A DNA stretch of 64,000 bases, from the NCBI RefSeq assembly GCF_027923705.1, contig NZ_AP026442.1, positions 1,736,001 through 1,800,000 of the forward strand, written 5' to 3'. Shown here piece after piece: positions 16,006-24,350 of the stretch (the first letter of the stretch is position 1; each line of letters opens with the position of its first letter). This DNA is from Cellulomonas sp. NTE-D12. Its GTDB lineage: Bacteria > Actinomycetota > Actinomycetes > Actinomycetales > Cellulomonadaceae. The notes beneath the pieces are model-generated. The model saw nothing but the letters and a program-made list of their open reading frames with translations. It searched no databases and had not been told where the DNA came from. Made by a program: the position numbers and the translations under genes.

Positions 16006-16796
16006 GCGTGGTCTCCTTCGTGGGCGGGGGTGTCGAGGCGCACCAGCGCCAGCGCGCGCTGGGCCGGCGTCGTCGTGACCAGGACGGATGCGAGCGTGAA
16101 AGCGGACACCGCGTAGACGAGGGCCGCGACGACGTCGAGCGGGTAGTGCGCGCCCAGGTAGACCCGGGACGCCGCGACGACGACCGCCAGCAGCACCCCG
16201 ACCGGCGCCCAGAGGCGGCTGCGACGGCCGCCGAGCAGCGCCAGGGCGGTCAGCACGAGCACCGCCGCCACCGTCGTGTGCCCGCTGGGGTAGCCGAAGC
16301 TCGTGTCCACCGGCGGCGGCGAGGCGAGCAGGGCGACGTCCGGACGCGGCCGGTGCACCAGCACCTTGAGCACGATCCCGCCGGCGAGCGTCAGGCCGGC
16401 GACGCCCAGCAGGACCACGGCCCGGCGCACCCCGACGAGGCGGGCGCCCGCCGCGCACAGCACGACGAGCAGCCCCAGGCCGACTGGTGGCGAGGCCAGC
16501 GTGCCGATGACCCCGGTGACCGCGTCGAGCGCCGGCGTGTGGTGCGCGGAGAGCCACTGGACGACGCTCAGCTCGGCCGTGGTCCACGCGCGCAGCGGAG
16601 CGACCACGAGGCCTACGAGCAGCACGACCACCAGCCCGGCGCCGGCCGGCACGGCCTGCGCGGGGCCGGACCGGGCTCGGGAGGTTGCAGCAGGGACGGC
16701 CTGCCGGCCTTCGGGGACCGGGTCGCGTGCATCCCGCGCCCGGTGTGCGGGCGGTGGGGTGCTGACGGACGGGAGGTTGCTGGTGCTGCCGCTCAC
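16002..16796 (-). CDS. PAP2-family membrane phosphatase
   Basis: This 264-residue protein has a Pro/Ala-rich cytoplasmic N-terminus and about five to six membrane helices. The three PAP2 motifs are present: KVLVHRPRP, YPSGHTT and SRVYLGAHYPLDV. Bacterial PAP2 enzymes dephosphorylate undecaprenyl pyrophosphate or phosphatidylglycerol phosphate. I chose GTG 16796 because GGAAGG stands 7 bases upstream; an ATG at 16856 would add 20 residues. It is the first gene of the PAP2-dedA-RR-HK operon. Confidence 0.9.
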   Translation of the reverse strand: MSGSTSNLPSVSTPPPAHRARDARDPVPEGRQAVPAATSRARSGPAQAVPAGAGLVVVLLVGLVVAPLRAWTTAELSVVQWLSAHHTPALDAVTGVIGTLASPPVGLGLLVVLCAAGARLVGVRRAVVLLGVAGLTLAGGIVLKVLVHRPRPDVALLASPPPVDTSFGYPSGHTTVAAVLVLTALALLGGRRSRLWAPVGVLLAVVVAASRVYLGAHYPLDVVAALVYAVSAFTLASVLVTTTPAQRALALVRLDTPAHEGDHA

Positions 16797-17549
16797 GGGA
16801 CCGCCTTCCTGCAGGGTCCCAGCCAGCGTCCCGTGACGTCGCCAAGAAACCGCCAAGCCGACCGCCGGTCGCGGCTCCCGGACGGTGAGTGCCCTCGCAA
16901 TTCAGCAGGCCGCGTCCGTTCGACGCTCGTCGGGCGCGTACTCGGCCTGCGCAGCTATGACGCGCCACGGCAAGACCGGGGCGGACGACCAGCAGGTGAA
17001 GGTGACGGCCGCAGCGTGCGTCCACCCAGTGGGGTCCGCTCTTGGTCCGGGGGCGCGCAAGTGCTGCACCGCTTCCTGGAGGTTGACAGCCGGAATCGAC
17101 TAGCGACCATACGTGGGCACGACAGGCCGGTCCGTTGGGAGGAGCGGTTGAGGAGGAGCCATGATCGGCGATCGCTAGGGCGTCACCAACGATGAGGTCG
17201 GACGGCGCTACCCGTGCGACGACTCGTGGCTTCGCCGTGCTTGCAGGCCTGGCGCGGCGTCACGGTAGGTGTGAATCCCGCCGGCAGGTGCCGGCGGTCG
17301 CGGCCAACCCGATGGACCCGGACTGCCGGTCTAGGAGGCTGCGGCGGAGCGTGTTGACGTGCCGATGCACACGTACCTCTTGAAGCTGGTGTGCGGTTCT
17401 CCGTCGCGTCTTCGCGCGACGGTGCACACCTGTTGCTGGAGGGGTGTGCGGTTCTGCTCGGTGCAGCCCGTCGTGTGTTGGTACGCGCTCCGCACTCCCG
17501 CTTGTAGGAGACGAGCCCCTGCTCGACTCCGTGGGCCTGGGGGTGCGAG
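16797..17549. other. Intergenic region upstream of the relaxase gene
   Basis: About 750 bases hold no convincing gene. The right part (17388-17455) carries a nested inverted repeat and a 13-bp direct repeat that may form an origin of transfer. The left part is plain GC-rich sequence between divergent transcription units; I see nothing else in it. Confidence 0.5.
17388..17455 (+). other. Candidate origin of transfer: nested hairpin plus direct repeat
   Basis: CCGTCGCG (17401-17408) and CGCGACGG (17415-17422) form an 8-bp stem with a 6-base loop. Outside it GGTGTGC (17388-17394) and GCACACC (17424-17430) are also exact complements. The 13-bp word GGTGTGCGGTTCT at 17388-17400 is repeated directly at 17443-17455. 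The cluster lies about 95 bases before a MobF relaxase gene, where oriT is often found. No nic site is assigned. Confidence 0.4.
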
Positions 17550-20351
17550 GTGTTGTCGATCCACAAGATGGTCGGGGCCGAGGGGTTCCGGTACCTGACC
17601 CGGCATGTGGCGGTCCACGACGGCGCCGCGCCGGCGGGCCAGTCGCCAACTGCCTACTACGCAGCGACGGGCAACCCACCCGGCCGGTGGGTCGGCCGCG
17701 GCGTGGAGGCGCTGGGAGGTGCCGGGCTGCGCGTGCGTGTGGGGGACCGGGTGCACGAGCGGGCGCTGGAGGCGATCTTCCGGGACGGCCGAGATCCACT
17801 CACTGCCGAGCCGATCGGACGGCGGTTGAAGGTGGCGGGCTACGACCTGACGTTCACGGCGCCGAAGTCGGCGTCGGTGCTGTGGGCGTTGGGCGACGAG
17901 CCGACGCGCGCGGCGGTCGCGGCTGCGCACGAGGCGGCGATAGGCCAGGCCTTGGGGTTCGTCGAGGCGTCGGTGCTGCGGACTCGGGTCGGGCACGACG
18001 GAGCCCACCAGCTGAAGGCCCGGGGCCTGATCGGTGCGGCGTTCGATCACTGGGATTCGCGGGCGGGGGATCCGAACCTGCACACGCATGTCGTGGTGGC
18101 CAACCGGGTACAAGGCGTCGACGGTGCGTGGCGCTCGATCGACGGGGCGACCGTGCACCAGGCGGCCGTGGCGGTCTCGGAGCTGTATGACGCGTTGGTC
18201 ACCGACGAGACCGCCCGCCGGCTGCCGGTCTCGTGGTCCTGGCGGGACCGCGGCGAGTCCCACAACCCCGCCCTCGAACTGGACGGACTGCCCGACGGTC
18301 TGCTGGCGGAGTTCTCCACGCGGTCGCGGACCATCGCCGCCGGGCTGGAGTCTTGGTCGGACACGTTCCGGTCCCGAACCGGTCGAGCCCCATCGCGAGT
18401 GGAAACGACCCAAGCGCGTGAACGGCTGACCCGGGCGACCCGGCCGGCCAAGGTCGTCCGCTCGTTGCGGGAGCTGCTGGCCGAGTGGGCGAACCGGGCC
18501 CGCGCGTTGACCGGTCTCGAACCGGTGGACCTGGCCGCGGCCGCGCTGTCCGGGGCGTACGGCCGGGCGTTGCACGCCCACGACGTAGGCCCGCACGTCC
18601 GCGCCGACTTGGTCGCCGGGGCGTTGCTCGACGCGTCCACGCGTCGGTCGGTGTGGTCGACGTGGAACCTGGCAGCCAGCGTCCTGCGGGCGTCGGAGCA
18701 CCTGCCGATGGCCTCCCCGGCCGACCGGTTCGCGCTCACAGATCAGCTGCTGGCCCAGGCGGTCGAGGGGTGCATCCGTCTGGATGCGCCGGTCCCGGAC
18801 CGGCCCGTCCGGCGCGGGGAGGAGAAGTACACCACCGCCGAGCTGCTCGGGGCCGAGTGGCTCCTGCTGGACGCCGCCACCCCGACCGGCACCCGCCGCC
18901 TGCGCGTGCCGCTGGACCCGCAGGTGGCCGCGTTCGTCGCCGGGCTGGGTCCAGATCAGGCCGGCGCGGTCACGGCAGTCGCCGAGTCGCTGGCCGGCCT
19001 GGACGTCCTGGTCGGCCCGGCCGGGTCCGGGAAGACCACCACCTTGGGCACCTTGGCGGCGATCTGGCCGGAGCACCGGCTCGGACAAGTGATCGCCCTG
19101 GCCCCGTCGGCGACCGCGGCACACGTACTTGGCACGGCGATCGGAGTCCGGGCCGAGACGACGGCCAAGTGGCTGCACGAGTCCGTCGGTTCCGGCGCGG
19201 TCGCCCGCGCCCACGCCCTGCGCACCGCCGGATACGCCGGAGAAGCGCCGCTGACCGTTCGGGCCCGGGTCGACCAGCTGACCGGGGAGCAGGAGCGCTG
19301 GCGGCTGCACCGCAACGACCTGCTCATCGTGGACGAGGCATCCTTGGCCGACACCCGCACCCTGGCCCACCTGACCGGTCAGGCCGCCGCTGCCGGGGCC
19401 AAGATCCTGCTCGTCGGCGACCCCCTGCAGCGCGGGGCGATCGACGCCGGTGGGGCGTTCGCGATGCTCGCCAACCGCGGCCCCACCGCCCAGCTGGCCT
19501 CCCTGCGCCGGTTCACCCACCCCTGGGAAGCCCGCGCCGTCCTGGCCCTACGGCACGGGTCGACCATCGCGATCGACGACTATGCCCGACACAAGCGCAT
19601 CCAGGTCGGCAGCCACGACGACCTGCTCGACCGGGTCGCCGACGCCACCGCCACCGCCCTCACCAGCGGTGAGCAGGTCATCGCGCAGACCGTCGACACG
19701 GCCACAGCCGTCGAGCTGAACGCGCGGATCCACGCCCGTCTTCGTACCGAGGGACTTGTCGGTGACATCTCGGTGACACTCGCCGACGGACTGCCCGCCG
19801 GGGCGGGGGATCAGGTGGTGACCCGCCGCAACGACCGGCACCTGACCTACGGGGATCACCGGTGGGTTCGCAACGGCACCCTCTGGCACGTCACCGCCAC
19901 CCACCCGGACGGGTCGCTGGATGTCACCGACACGGAGGGCGCCCCCACCCGCCTGCCCGCCGGGTACGTGGCCGCACACGTCGAGCTCGGCTACGCGACC
20001 ACCACCGCCCGCTCCCAAGGCCTCACCGTCGATCTCACGCACAACCTCGTCGCACCCGGGACCGCCCGCGAAGACCTGTACGTGGCGATGAGCCGCGGCC
20101 GGCACGCCAACCACCTCTACCTGGCCACCACGACCCCAGGAGCCGAGTGCCTGCCGGGGGAGCAGCTGCCCAGCCCACAAGAGGTGCTCACCCAGATCCT
20201 GGCCACCACCCGGCTGGAGACCTCGGCCACCGACACCTGGGACCAGCACCACCCCGACCGGCCCCTGCACGTCCCGCTGCCCGTCCCGGCGAGACCGTCC
20301 ACGACCCCACCCGTACCGGTCCTGCCCGAACCGCCCGTCCTGACCCGCTAA
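17550..20351 (+). CDS. MobF-type conjugative relaxase/helicase (TraA-like)
   Basis: This 933-residue protein has an N-terminal TrwC relaxase domain. It shows MLSIHKMV, the tyrosine pair at 36-37 (AYYAATGNPPGRWVG), KSASVLWALGD, and the HUH metal site with His167, His178 and His180 (GDPNLHTHVVVANRVQG). A RecD/TraI-type helicase domain follows, with Walker A GPAGSGKTTT (489-498), Walker B LLIVDEASL (591-599), and C-terminal YATTTARSQGLTVD and LYVAMSRGRHANHL. It would nick oriT and unwind the transferred strand. It is shorter than many TraA relaxases (over 1000 aa) but has both complete domains. The GTG start matches the family's MLSIHK. Confidence 0.93.
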   Translation: MLSIHKMVGAEGFRYLTRHVAVHDGAAPAGQSPTAYYAATGNPPGRWVGRGVEALGGAGLRVRVGDRVHERALEAIFRDGRDPLTAEPIGRRLKVAGYDLTFTAPKSASVLWALGDEPTRAAVAAAHEAAIGQALGFVEASVLRTRVGHDGAHQLKARGLIGAAFDHWDSRAGDPNLHTHVVVANRVQGVDGAWRSIDGATVHQAAVAVSELYDALVTDETARRLPVSWSWRDRGESHNPALELDGLPDGLLAEFSTRSRTIAAGLESWSDTFRSRTGRAPSRVETTQARERLTRATRPAKVVRSLRELLAEWANRARALTGLEPVDLAAAALSGAYGRALHAHDVGPHVRADLVAGALLDASTRRSVWSTWNLAASVLRASEHLPMASPADRFALTDQLLAQAVEGCIRLDAPVPDRPVRRGEEKYTTAELLGAEWLLLDAATPTGTRRLRVPLDPQVAAFVAGLGPDQAGAVTAVAESLAGLDVLVGPAGSGKTTTLGTLAAIWPEHRLGQVIALAPSATAAHVLGTAIGVRAETTAKWLHESVGSGAVARAHALRTAGYAGEAPLTVRARVDQLTGEQERWRLHRNDLLIVDEASLADTRTLAHLTGQAAAAGAKILLVGDPLQRGAIDAGGAFAMLANRGPTAQLASLRRFTHPWEARAVLALRHGSTIAIDDYARHKRIQVGSHDDLLDRVADATATALTSGEQVIAQTVDTATAVELNARIHARLRTEGLVGDISVTLADGLPAGAGDQVVTRRNDRHLTYGDHRWVRNGTLWHVTATHPDGSLDVTDTEGAPTRLPAGYVAAHVELGYATTTARSQGLTVDLTHNLVAPGTAREDLYVAMSRGRHANHLYLATTTPGAECLPGEQLPSPQEVLTQILATTRLETSATDTWDQHHPDRPLHVPLPVPARPSTTPPVPVLPEPPVLTR

Positions 20352-20378
20352 TCCGCACCACCCGACCGAGGAGGAACC

Positions 20379-20579
20379 ATGACCGCCCTCAGCACCGAGC
20401 ACGACCTGCTCACCGTCACCGAAGCCGCCGACCGGCTGCGCGTGACCACCCGATTCATCCGGGGCCTCATCGCCGACGGCACCCTGCCCGCCCTCCGACT
20501 CGGCCGACGCAGCCTGCGCCTGCGCCGCGACGAGGTCGACAAGCTGCTGCGGCCCGTACGGCGCTGGACTGACGCGTAG
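20379..20579 (+). CDS. Excisionase-like HTH protein (Xis/MerR-type), 66 aa
   Basis: The sequence LLTVTEAADRLRVTTRFIRGLIADGTLPALRLGRRSLRLRRDEVDKLL is a HTH_17/excisionase domain. Such genes usually stand between a relaxase or replication gene and a tyrosine integrase in actinobacterial integrative elements. Here GAGGAGG precedes ATG 20379, 27 bases after the relaxase stop, so the two are one operon. No integrase follows: the next gene is an unrelated minus-strand one. The element is therefore truncated or mobilised only by other elements. Confidence 0.85.
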   Translation: MTALSTEHDLLTVTEAADRLRVTTRFIRGLIADGTLPALRLGRRSLRLRRDEVDKLLRPVRRWTDA

Positions 20580-20616
20580 ACGCTGGCCGAACTGATGCCG
20601 ACCAAGTGTCCCGACG

Positions 20617-21021
20617 TCAGGACGACGCCACGGGGCTGTGGTTGTGTGCGCCGTCGACGACCGTCCGCTTGCCGAGCGGTGTCTGGAGAGTGACTTCGAA
20701 TGACGTGATGAGCGCCGCGGCATCGCAGACCTGAGCGAGGCTCCGCGCCGACGCGTACAGGGTGACCTGTTCGGTCGACTCATTGACGGCTACTTGGACG
20801 TCGTCATCGCAGCCCGGGGTGCCGTGCTGGACTCGTAGGGACAGCTGCCTGCCGTCCGCAGACGCCGAGTAGCCGACAACCTGAGCTGAGACGCGCCCGT
20901 GATGCGACGTGAGCAGCATCACCAGGGCCGTCGCTGCGAGTGCCAGGACCAGGAGTCCGATCACCACCCGACGGCCCGCGCCCGTCGCCTGAGCGTCGTC
21001 TGTTCGTAGGTCGGTCTGCAT
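20617..21021 (-). CDS. Hypothetical membrane-anchored protein, 134 aa
   Basis: The N-terminus has one membrane helix (VVIGLLVLALAATALVMLL) after a basic GAGRR. A roughly 90-residue outside domain follows with a regular beta pattern (VVGYSASADGRQLSLRVQHGTPGCDDDVQVAVNES, EQVTLYASAR) and two Cys (CDDD, VCDAA) that could pair. It resembles small actinobacterial secreted or anchored proteins of unknown function. ATG 21021 is chosen as the first start before the helix. No family assigned. Confidence 0.7.
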   Translation of the reverse strand: MQTDLRTDDAQATGAGRRVVIGLLVLALAATALVMLLTSHHGRVSAQVVGYSASADGRQLSLRVQHGTPGCDDDVQVAVNESTEQVTLYASARSLAQVCDAAALITSFEVTLQTPLGKRTVVDGAHNHSPVASS

Positions 21022-21227
21022 CGTTGCTCCCAGGTGGGAGGGCTTCGGCGTCGTCGCCGCGTAGATCGACCGTAGTGAGGCCCTATCCGCCGTGGAGCGG
21101 CTTCAGCTCACTGACGGAAGGCGCTCTTGCGTCGCCGACGCGACTTCACCCGGCGCGTCATATCGGGAGGCGGGGGACCGGGGACGCTGCCTCGCGCCCA
21201 GCATCCCGGTTGCGCCAGTGTTGCCCC

Positions 21228-22154
21228 GTGATCACCAGCCCCCGAGACGATGTTCTGCTGTCGAACCTCGGGTGGGTGGACGAGGGCGCGATCTGGCGTC
21301 TCGACGGCGCCACGCAGACGCACGACCTAGTTCCCGTCGACGGTGGCACGCACCTCCGCCTGGCGGCTGGCGACGGCGTCGATTCCGTTCTCGTCCAGCA
21401 CGGCTTCGGCGGCCGAGTCGCGCTGTCCGTGCGGTCGTGGTCAGCCCTGGCCGATCCGCTCGTCGCCGTCGACGTCCACGGTTGGACGGCGCACGTCGAC
21501 GGTGACCTTGGCGCGTTTCGTGGCCACCGTCGGCTGTTCGTCGGCTACCTCGACGAGGACGCCACGGGTGCCGCAGGCTACTTCCTGGTCGAGGTCGGCG
21601 TGCACGACGTGAGCGTTCGCCGACTGGACTGGTTCAGCCTCGACACGTACGACCTCGGGTACCAGAGCGTCGTGTCCGCGCTGGAGCTCCCGAACGGGAA
21701 GTATCTCTTCGGAGTCCAGCGCAGCTCGGAGCTCGTGCTCTGCGACCCGACGGACCTCTCGGTGATCCGCGAGGTGCCTCTGGCGGGCCGTGGGGGCAAC
21801 CCGATGCCCTTCCTTCGTGCCAACGGGTCAGAGCTGTGGGCGGTGGACTACGACACCGTGGTCAGGCTCGATGCCACATCGCTCACCGTCGAGGACCGAT
21901 GGCTGGGCCAGGTCGCCGGGCACGACGGCGTTCGGATGTTCCTCGGCGACGTGTGGATGTCGCACGACGAAGACGAGCTCGTGGTGGCACGCCCGGGATC
22001 AGGCGACGTGGTGAGCCTCGACCCGGAGAGCCTCCGTGTCGTCCGCCGCTGGAGGACCGGTGGTCAGCCCCTCACGGCCGCCAAGCTCGCGAACCAGCTG
22101 GTGGCTCGCGACTGGCAGGCGGGGAATCTGCTCGTCCCCTACGTCGAGGACTAG
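21228..22154 (+). CDS. Hypothetical beta-propeller-like protein, 308 aa
   Basis: No signal peptide or membrane helix is seen. At least three segments share a propeller-blade pattern: ELVLCDPTDLSVIREVPLAG, TVVRLDATSLTVEDRWLG and DVVSLDPESLRVVRRWRTG. The N-terminal half has Trp- and Asp-rich strands (NLGWVDEGAIWRLDG). YncE/YVTN-like propellers look similar. I chose GTG 21228, where family-like sequence begins; the frame extends back to 20940 over the divergent gene. Function unknown. Confidence 0.7.
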   Translation: MITSPRDDVLLSNLGWVDEGAIWRLDGATQTHDLVPVDGGTHLRLAAGDGVDSVLVQHGFGGRVALSVRSWSALADPLVAVDVHGWTAHVDGDLGAFRGHRRLFVGYLDEDATGAAGYFLVEVGVHDVSVRRLDWFSLDTYDLGYQSVVSALELPNGKYLFGVQRSSELVLCDPTDLSVIREVPLAGRGGNPMPFLRANGSELWAVDYDTVVRLDATSLTVEDRWLGQVAGHDGVRMFLGDVWMSHDEDELVVARPGSGDVVSLDPESLRVVRRWRTGGQPLTAAKLANQLVARDWQAGNLLVPYVED

Positions 22155-22322
22155 AGCGCAGCACCCCCGTTCGCCGGTGGGGTCCATCAGCGTGGTCGTC
22201 AGACCCGCCCCAGGGCTCGAGGGGCCTGGCGCCGCTGCGCCGAGCGGTGCGCAGCGGTACCCGTGCGATCGACCTTGTGACACGTATATGACACGCCAGC
22301 ACGTTCTCGCAGGTCAGAGCTG

Positions 22323-22396
22323 TGCCCCGAGTGGGATTCGAACCCACACTGGATCGGGTTTGAGCCGAACGCCTCTGCCGGTTGGGCTATCGGGGC
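22323..22396 (-). tRNA. tRNA with anticodon CAA (Leu), short variable loop
   Basis: The minus strand folds as a full cloverleaf of 74 bases. It has acceptor GCCCCGA/TCGGGGC with A73, a D-arm with GG and the AGAGGC motif, anticodon stem TTCGG/CCGAT (one terminal T-T mismatch), loop CTCAAAC, variable loop CCAGT, and T-arm GTGGG-TTCGAAT-CCCAC. The anticodon CAA reads UUG (Leu). Leucine tRNAs normally have a long variable arm; here it is only 5 bases although the D-arm is Leu-like. No CCA is encoded. It lies just upstream of pdtaR, on the opposite strand. Confidence 0.85.
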
Positions 22397-22477
22397 CGTG
22401 CTGCGAAGGATAGTGCCCGTGGTGAGCACCACACGGCGTGCTGCGATGGGCGCGAGGGTCCTGGCCACGACGCCGAC

Positions 22478-22483
22478 TAGGCT
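22478..22483 (+). promoter_or_regulatory. -10 element TAGGCT of pdtaR
   Basis: TAGGCT ends 6 bases before the GTG at 22490. This spacing suggests a leaderless transcript beginning at the start codon. No clear -35 hexamer was found. Confidence 0.45.
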
Positions 22484-22489
22484 GTGCCC

Positions 22490-23167
22490 GTGAGCCCGAA
22501 GGACACGCCCGGCGCGGCAGCCGACCTCGACCTGACCACCCCGACCCGCACCGAGGCCGAGCGCCCGGCGCCCGCGGCCCGGCCCGCGCGGCGTGCGGTG
22601 GTCGCCGAGGACGAGGCGTTGATCCGCATGGACGTCGTCGAGACGCTGCGGGACGCCGGTTTCGAGGTCGTCGGCGAGGCGGGGAACGGCGAGGAGGCCT
22701 TCGCGCTCGCCACGGAGCTCAAGCCGGACGTCGTCGTGATGGACGTGAAGATGCCCGTCCTCGACGGCATCTCCGCCGCCGAGAAGATCGGCAAGGCGCA
22801 CCTCGCGCCGGTGGTGCTGCTGACGGCGTTCTCCCAGACCGACCTGGTCGAGCGGGCGCGCGACGCGGGGGCGATGGCATACGTCGTCAAGCCGTTCAGC
22901 CCGGCGGACCTGCTGCCCGCGGTCGAGATCGCGATCTCCCGCTACGCGCAGATCACGGCGCTCGAGTCGGAGGTCGCGGACCTTGCGGAGCGGTTCGAGA
23001 CCCGCAAGCGGGTGGACCGTGCCAAGGGTCTGCTGATGACCAAGATGGGCCTGACGGAGCCGGAGTCGTTCCGCTGGATCCAGAAGACGTCGATGGACCG
23101 GCGGCTGACGATGCGCGAGGTCGCCGACGCCGTCATCGAGCAGGTCGGCGGGGGCAGCGCCTCCTGA
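22490..23167 (+). CDS. pdtaR: ANTAR-domain response regulator PdtaR
   Basis: This 225-residue protein has a disordered N-terminus and a receiver domain with AEDEALIRMDVVETL, phosphoacceptor Asp85 in VVVMDVKMP, LLTAFSQ and AYVVKPF. The C-terminal ANTAR RNA-binding domain (about 160-215) has ETRKRVDRAKGLLMTKMGLTEPESFRWIQ and LTMREVADAVI. PdtaR (Rv1626 type) acts with a histidine kinase to antiterminate transcripts by binding paired hairpins. Its position before polA and next to a tRNA is conserved in actinobacteria. GTG 22490 fits a leaderless start; GTG 22484 would add two residues. Confidence 0.9.
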   Translation: MSPKDTPGAAADLDLTTPTRTEAERPAPAARPARRAVVAEDEALIRMDVVETLRDAGFEVVGEAGNGEEAFALATELKPDVVVMDVKMPVLDGISAAEKIGKAHLAPVVLLTAFSQTDLVERARDAGAMAYVVKPFSPADLLPAVEIAISRYAQITALESEVADLAERFETRKRVDRAKGLLMTKMGLTEPESFRWIQKTSMDRRLTMREVADAVIEQVGGGSAS

Positions 23168-23309
23168 GCTCGTGCGGCCTTGCGTCGCGCGTCCCCCCGA
23201 AGTGGGACTGGCCCTCCAGGTGGACAGTGGTCCATGATCGTCGAGGCGCACCGCGGGGGCACAGTGAGCCGTGGCCAGAGCCGGTCCCTGCGAGGAGGTA
23301 CGAGCAGCC

Positions 23310-24023
23310 GTGCGTCCAGGTGTCCTGACCAGAACAGCCCGCGTCGAGGACGTCACCGAGCTCGTCAGCCTGTGCCTGGAGGCGCGGGCGGAGCTCATGG
23401 TCGGCGCGCAGCTCTGCACGGATGACCCGGTACGGCTGCGCGAGCAGCTGTTGATGCTGCTCAACGCCCCGGGCGGCGTCATCGTCGTCGCGACGCTCGA
23501 CGAGAGGGTCGACGGCCTCCTGCTGGCGCGCATCGTCGGCCCTGGACCGTTCACCGACGCCGTCGTCCTCACCCTCGAGTCGCTGTACGTGCGCCCGAGC
23601 GCTCGTCGTCGCGGACTGGGCCACGCGCTGCTGCTGGCTGCGGTCGACATCGCCGACCAGGCCGGCGCGCTCGAGGTGTTCGCGTCCCCGCTGCCGGGAG
23701 CCCGCGGCATGCACAGGTTCCTCGCGCAGGCGGGTTTCGCCCCGGCCGCCGCCCATCGCGTCGTCACGACGGCCGCTCTCGCGCGGCGCCTGACCCAGGA
23801 CCCGGTCACGTCGGCCGGCGCCGGACGGCGACCCTCACGGCACGGTCTCGAGGACCTGATCGCCCGTCGCCGCCAGGCCCGTGCGCGGGAGGAGGACCCG
23901 CTCGCCCCCGTGGCGGCGACCGGCACCCACGGCGCCCGTCAGTCGCGGATGTCGATCAGCATGCAGGTCACCCGGGCGGTGCAGAGCCGTCGTCCGCCGT
24001 CGTCGTCCACCGTCACCTCGTAG
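23310..24023 (+). CDS. GNAT-family acetyltransferase
   Basis: This 237-residue protein starts TRTARVEDVTELVSLCLEAR. It carries the GNAT acetyl-CoA loop VRPSARRRGLGHALLLAAV, preceded by strand VVLTLESLYV and followed by ALEVFASPLPGARGMHRFLAQAGF. The C-terminal 60 residues are basic and probably unstructured. GTG 23310 has GGAGG 11 bases upstream. Its 3' end overlaps the convergent thioesterase gene by 85 bases, so the last 28 codons are shared on opposite strands. The substrate is unknown. Confidence 0.85.
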   Translation: MRPGVLTRTARVEDVTELVSLCLEARAELMVGAQLCTDDPVRLREQLLMLLNAPGGVIVVATLDERVDGLLLARIVGPGPFTDAVVLTLESLYVRPSARRRGLGHALLLAAVDIADQAGALEVFASPLPGARGMHRFLAQAGFAPAAAHRVVTTAALARRLTQDPVTSAGAGRRPSRHGLEDLIARRRQARAREEDPLAPVAATGTHGARQSRMSISMQVTRAVQSRRPPSSSTVTS

Positions 24024-24331
24024 GTCGCCAGCGACCGACCCAGGTGGACGGCGGTCGCCACCGCGTGCACCCAGCCCTCACGGGCCGAGCGATGGTGCGT
24101 GGCGTTCAGCTCGATCCCCACGGTCGTGCGGCCTTCCCCGGCGTGCCGCTGCGCGGCGAACGAGGCGAGCGTCTCGGCGAGCACCGCGGAGGCGCCACCG
24201 TGCAGCAGCCCGAACGGCTGGGTGTTGCCGGCGACGGGCATGCGTCCCTCGGCGCGCTCGGCGGTCACCCGGGTCACCTCGATGCCCATGCGTTCGAGGA
24301 GGGTTCCGGCGGTCGAGGCGGTGTCGGACAT
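23939..24331 (-). CDS. PaaI-type hotdog-fold thioesterase
   Basis: This 130-residue single hotdog domain has PFGLLHGGASAVLAETLAS, with the conserved HGG and the acidic E on the long helix. VGIELNATHHRSAREGWVHAVATAVHLGRSLATYEV completes the fold. It likely hydrolyses acyl-CoA (phenylacetyl- or benzoyl-type substrates in the family). ATG 24331 (MSDTAST) was preferred over an upstream start that would overlap polA. It starts only 19 bases from the divergent polA start and overlaps the GNAT gene at its 3' end. Confidence 0.88.
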   Translation of the reverse strand: MSDTASTAGTLLERMGIEVTRVTAERAEGRMPVAGNTQPFGLLHGGASAVLAETLASFAAQRHAGEGRTTVGIELNATHHRSAREGWVHAVATAVHLGRSLATYEVTVDDDGGRRLCTARVTCMLIDIRD

Positions 24332-24337
24332 GGCAGA

Positions 24338-24343
24338 TAGGTT
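24338..24343 (+). promoter_or_regulatory. -10 element TAGGTT of polA
   Basis: TAGGTT ends 7 bases before the GTG at 24351, consistent with a leaderless polA mRNA. The element lies within the 19 bases separating polA from the divergent thioesterase gene, so the two promoters must overlap. Confidence 0.45.
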
Positions 24344-24350
24344 GGCACCC

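Noticed and set aside
17161..17383. Small genes upstream of the relaxase
   Set aside because: The ATG at 17161 stops after five codons, and the 17192 frame is Arg-rich with no homology I recognise.
20940..21227. N-terminal extension of the propeller-like protein
   Set aside because: It overlaps the divergent membrane-anchored protein gene and has no propeller pattern; GTG 21228 fits better.
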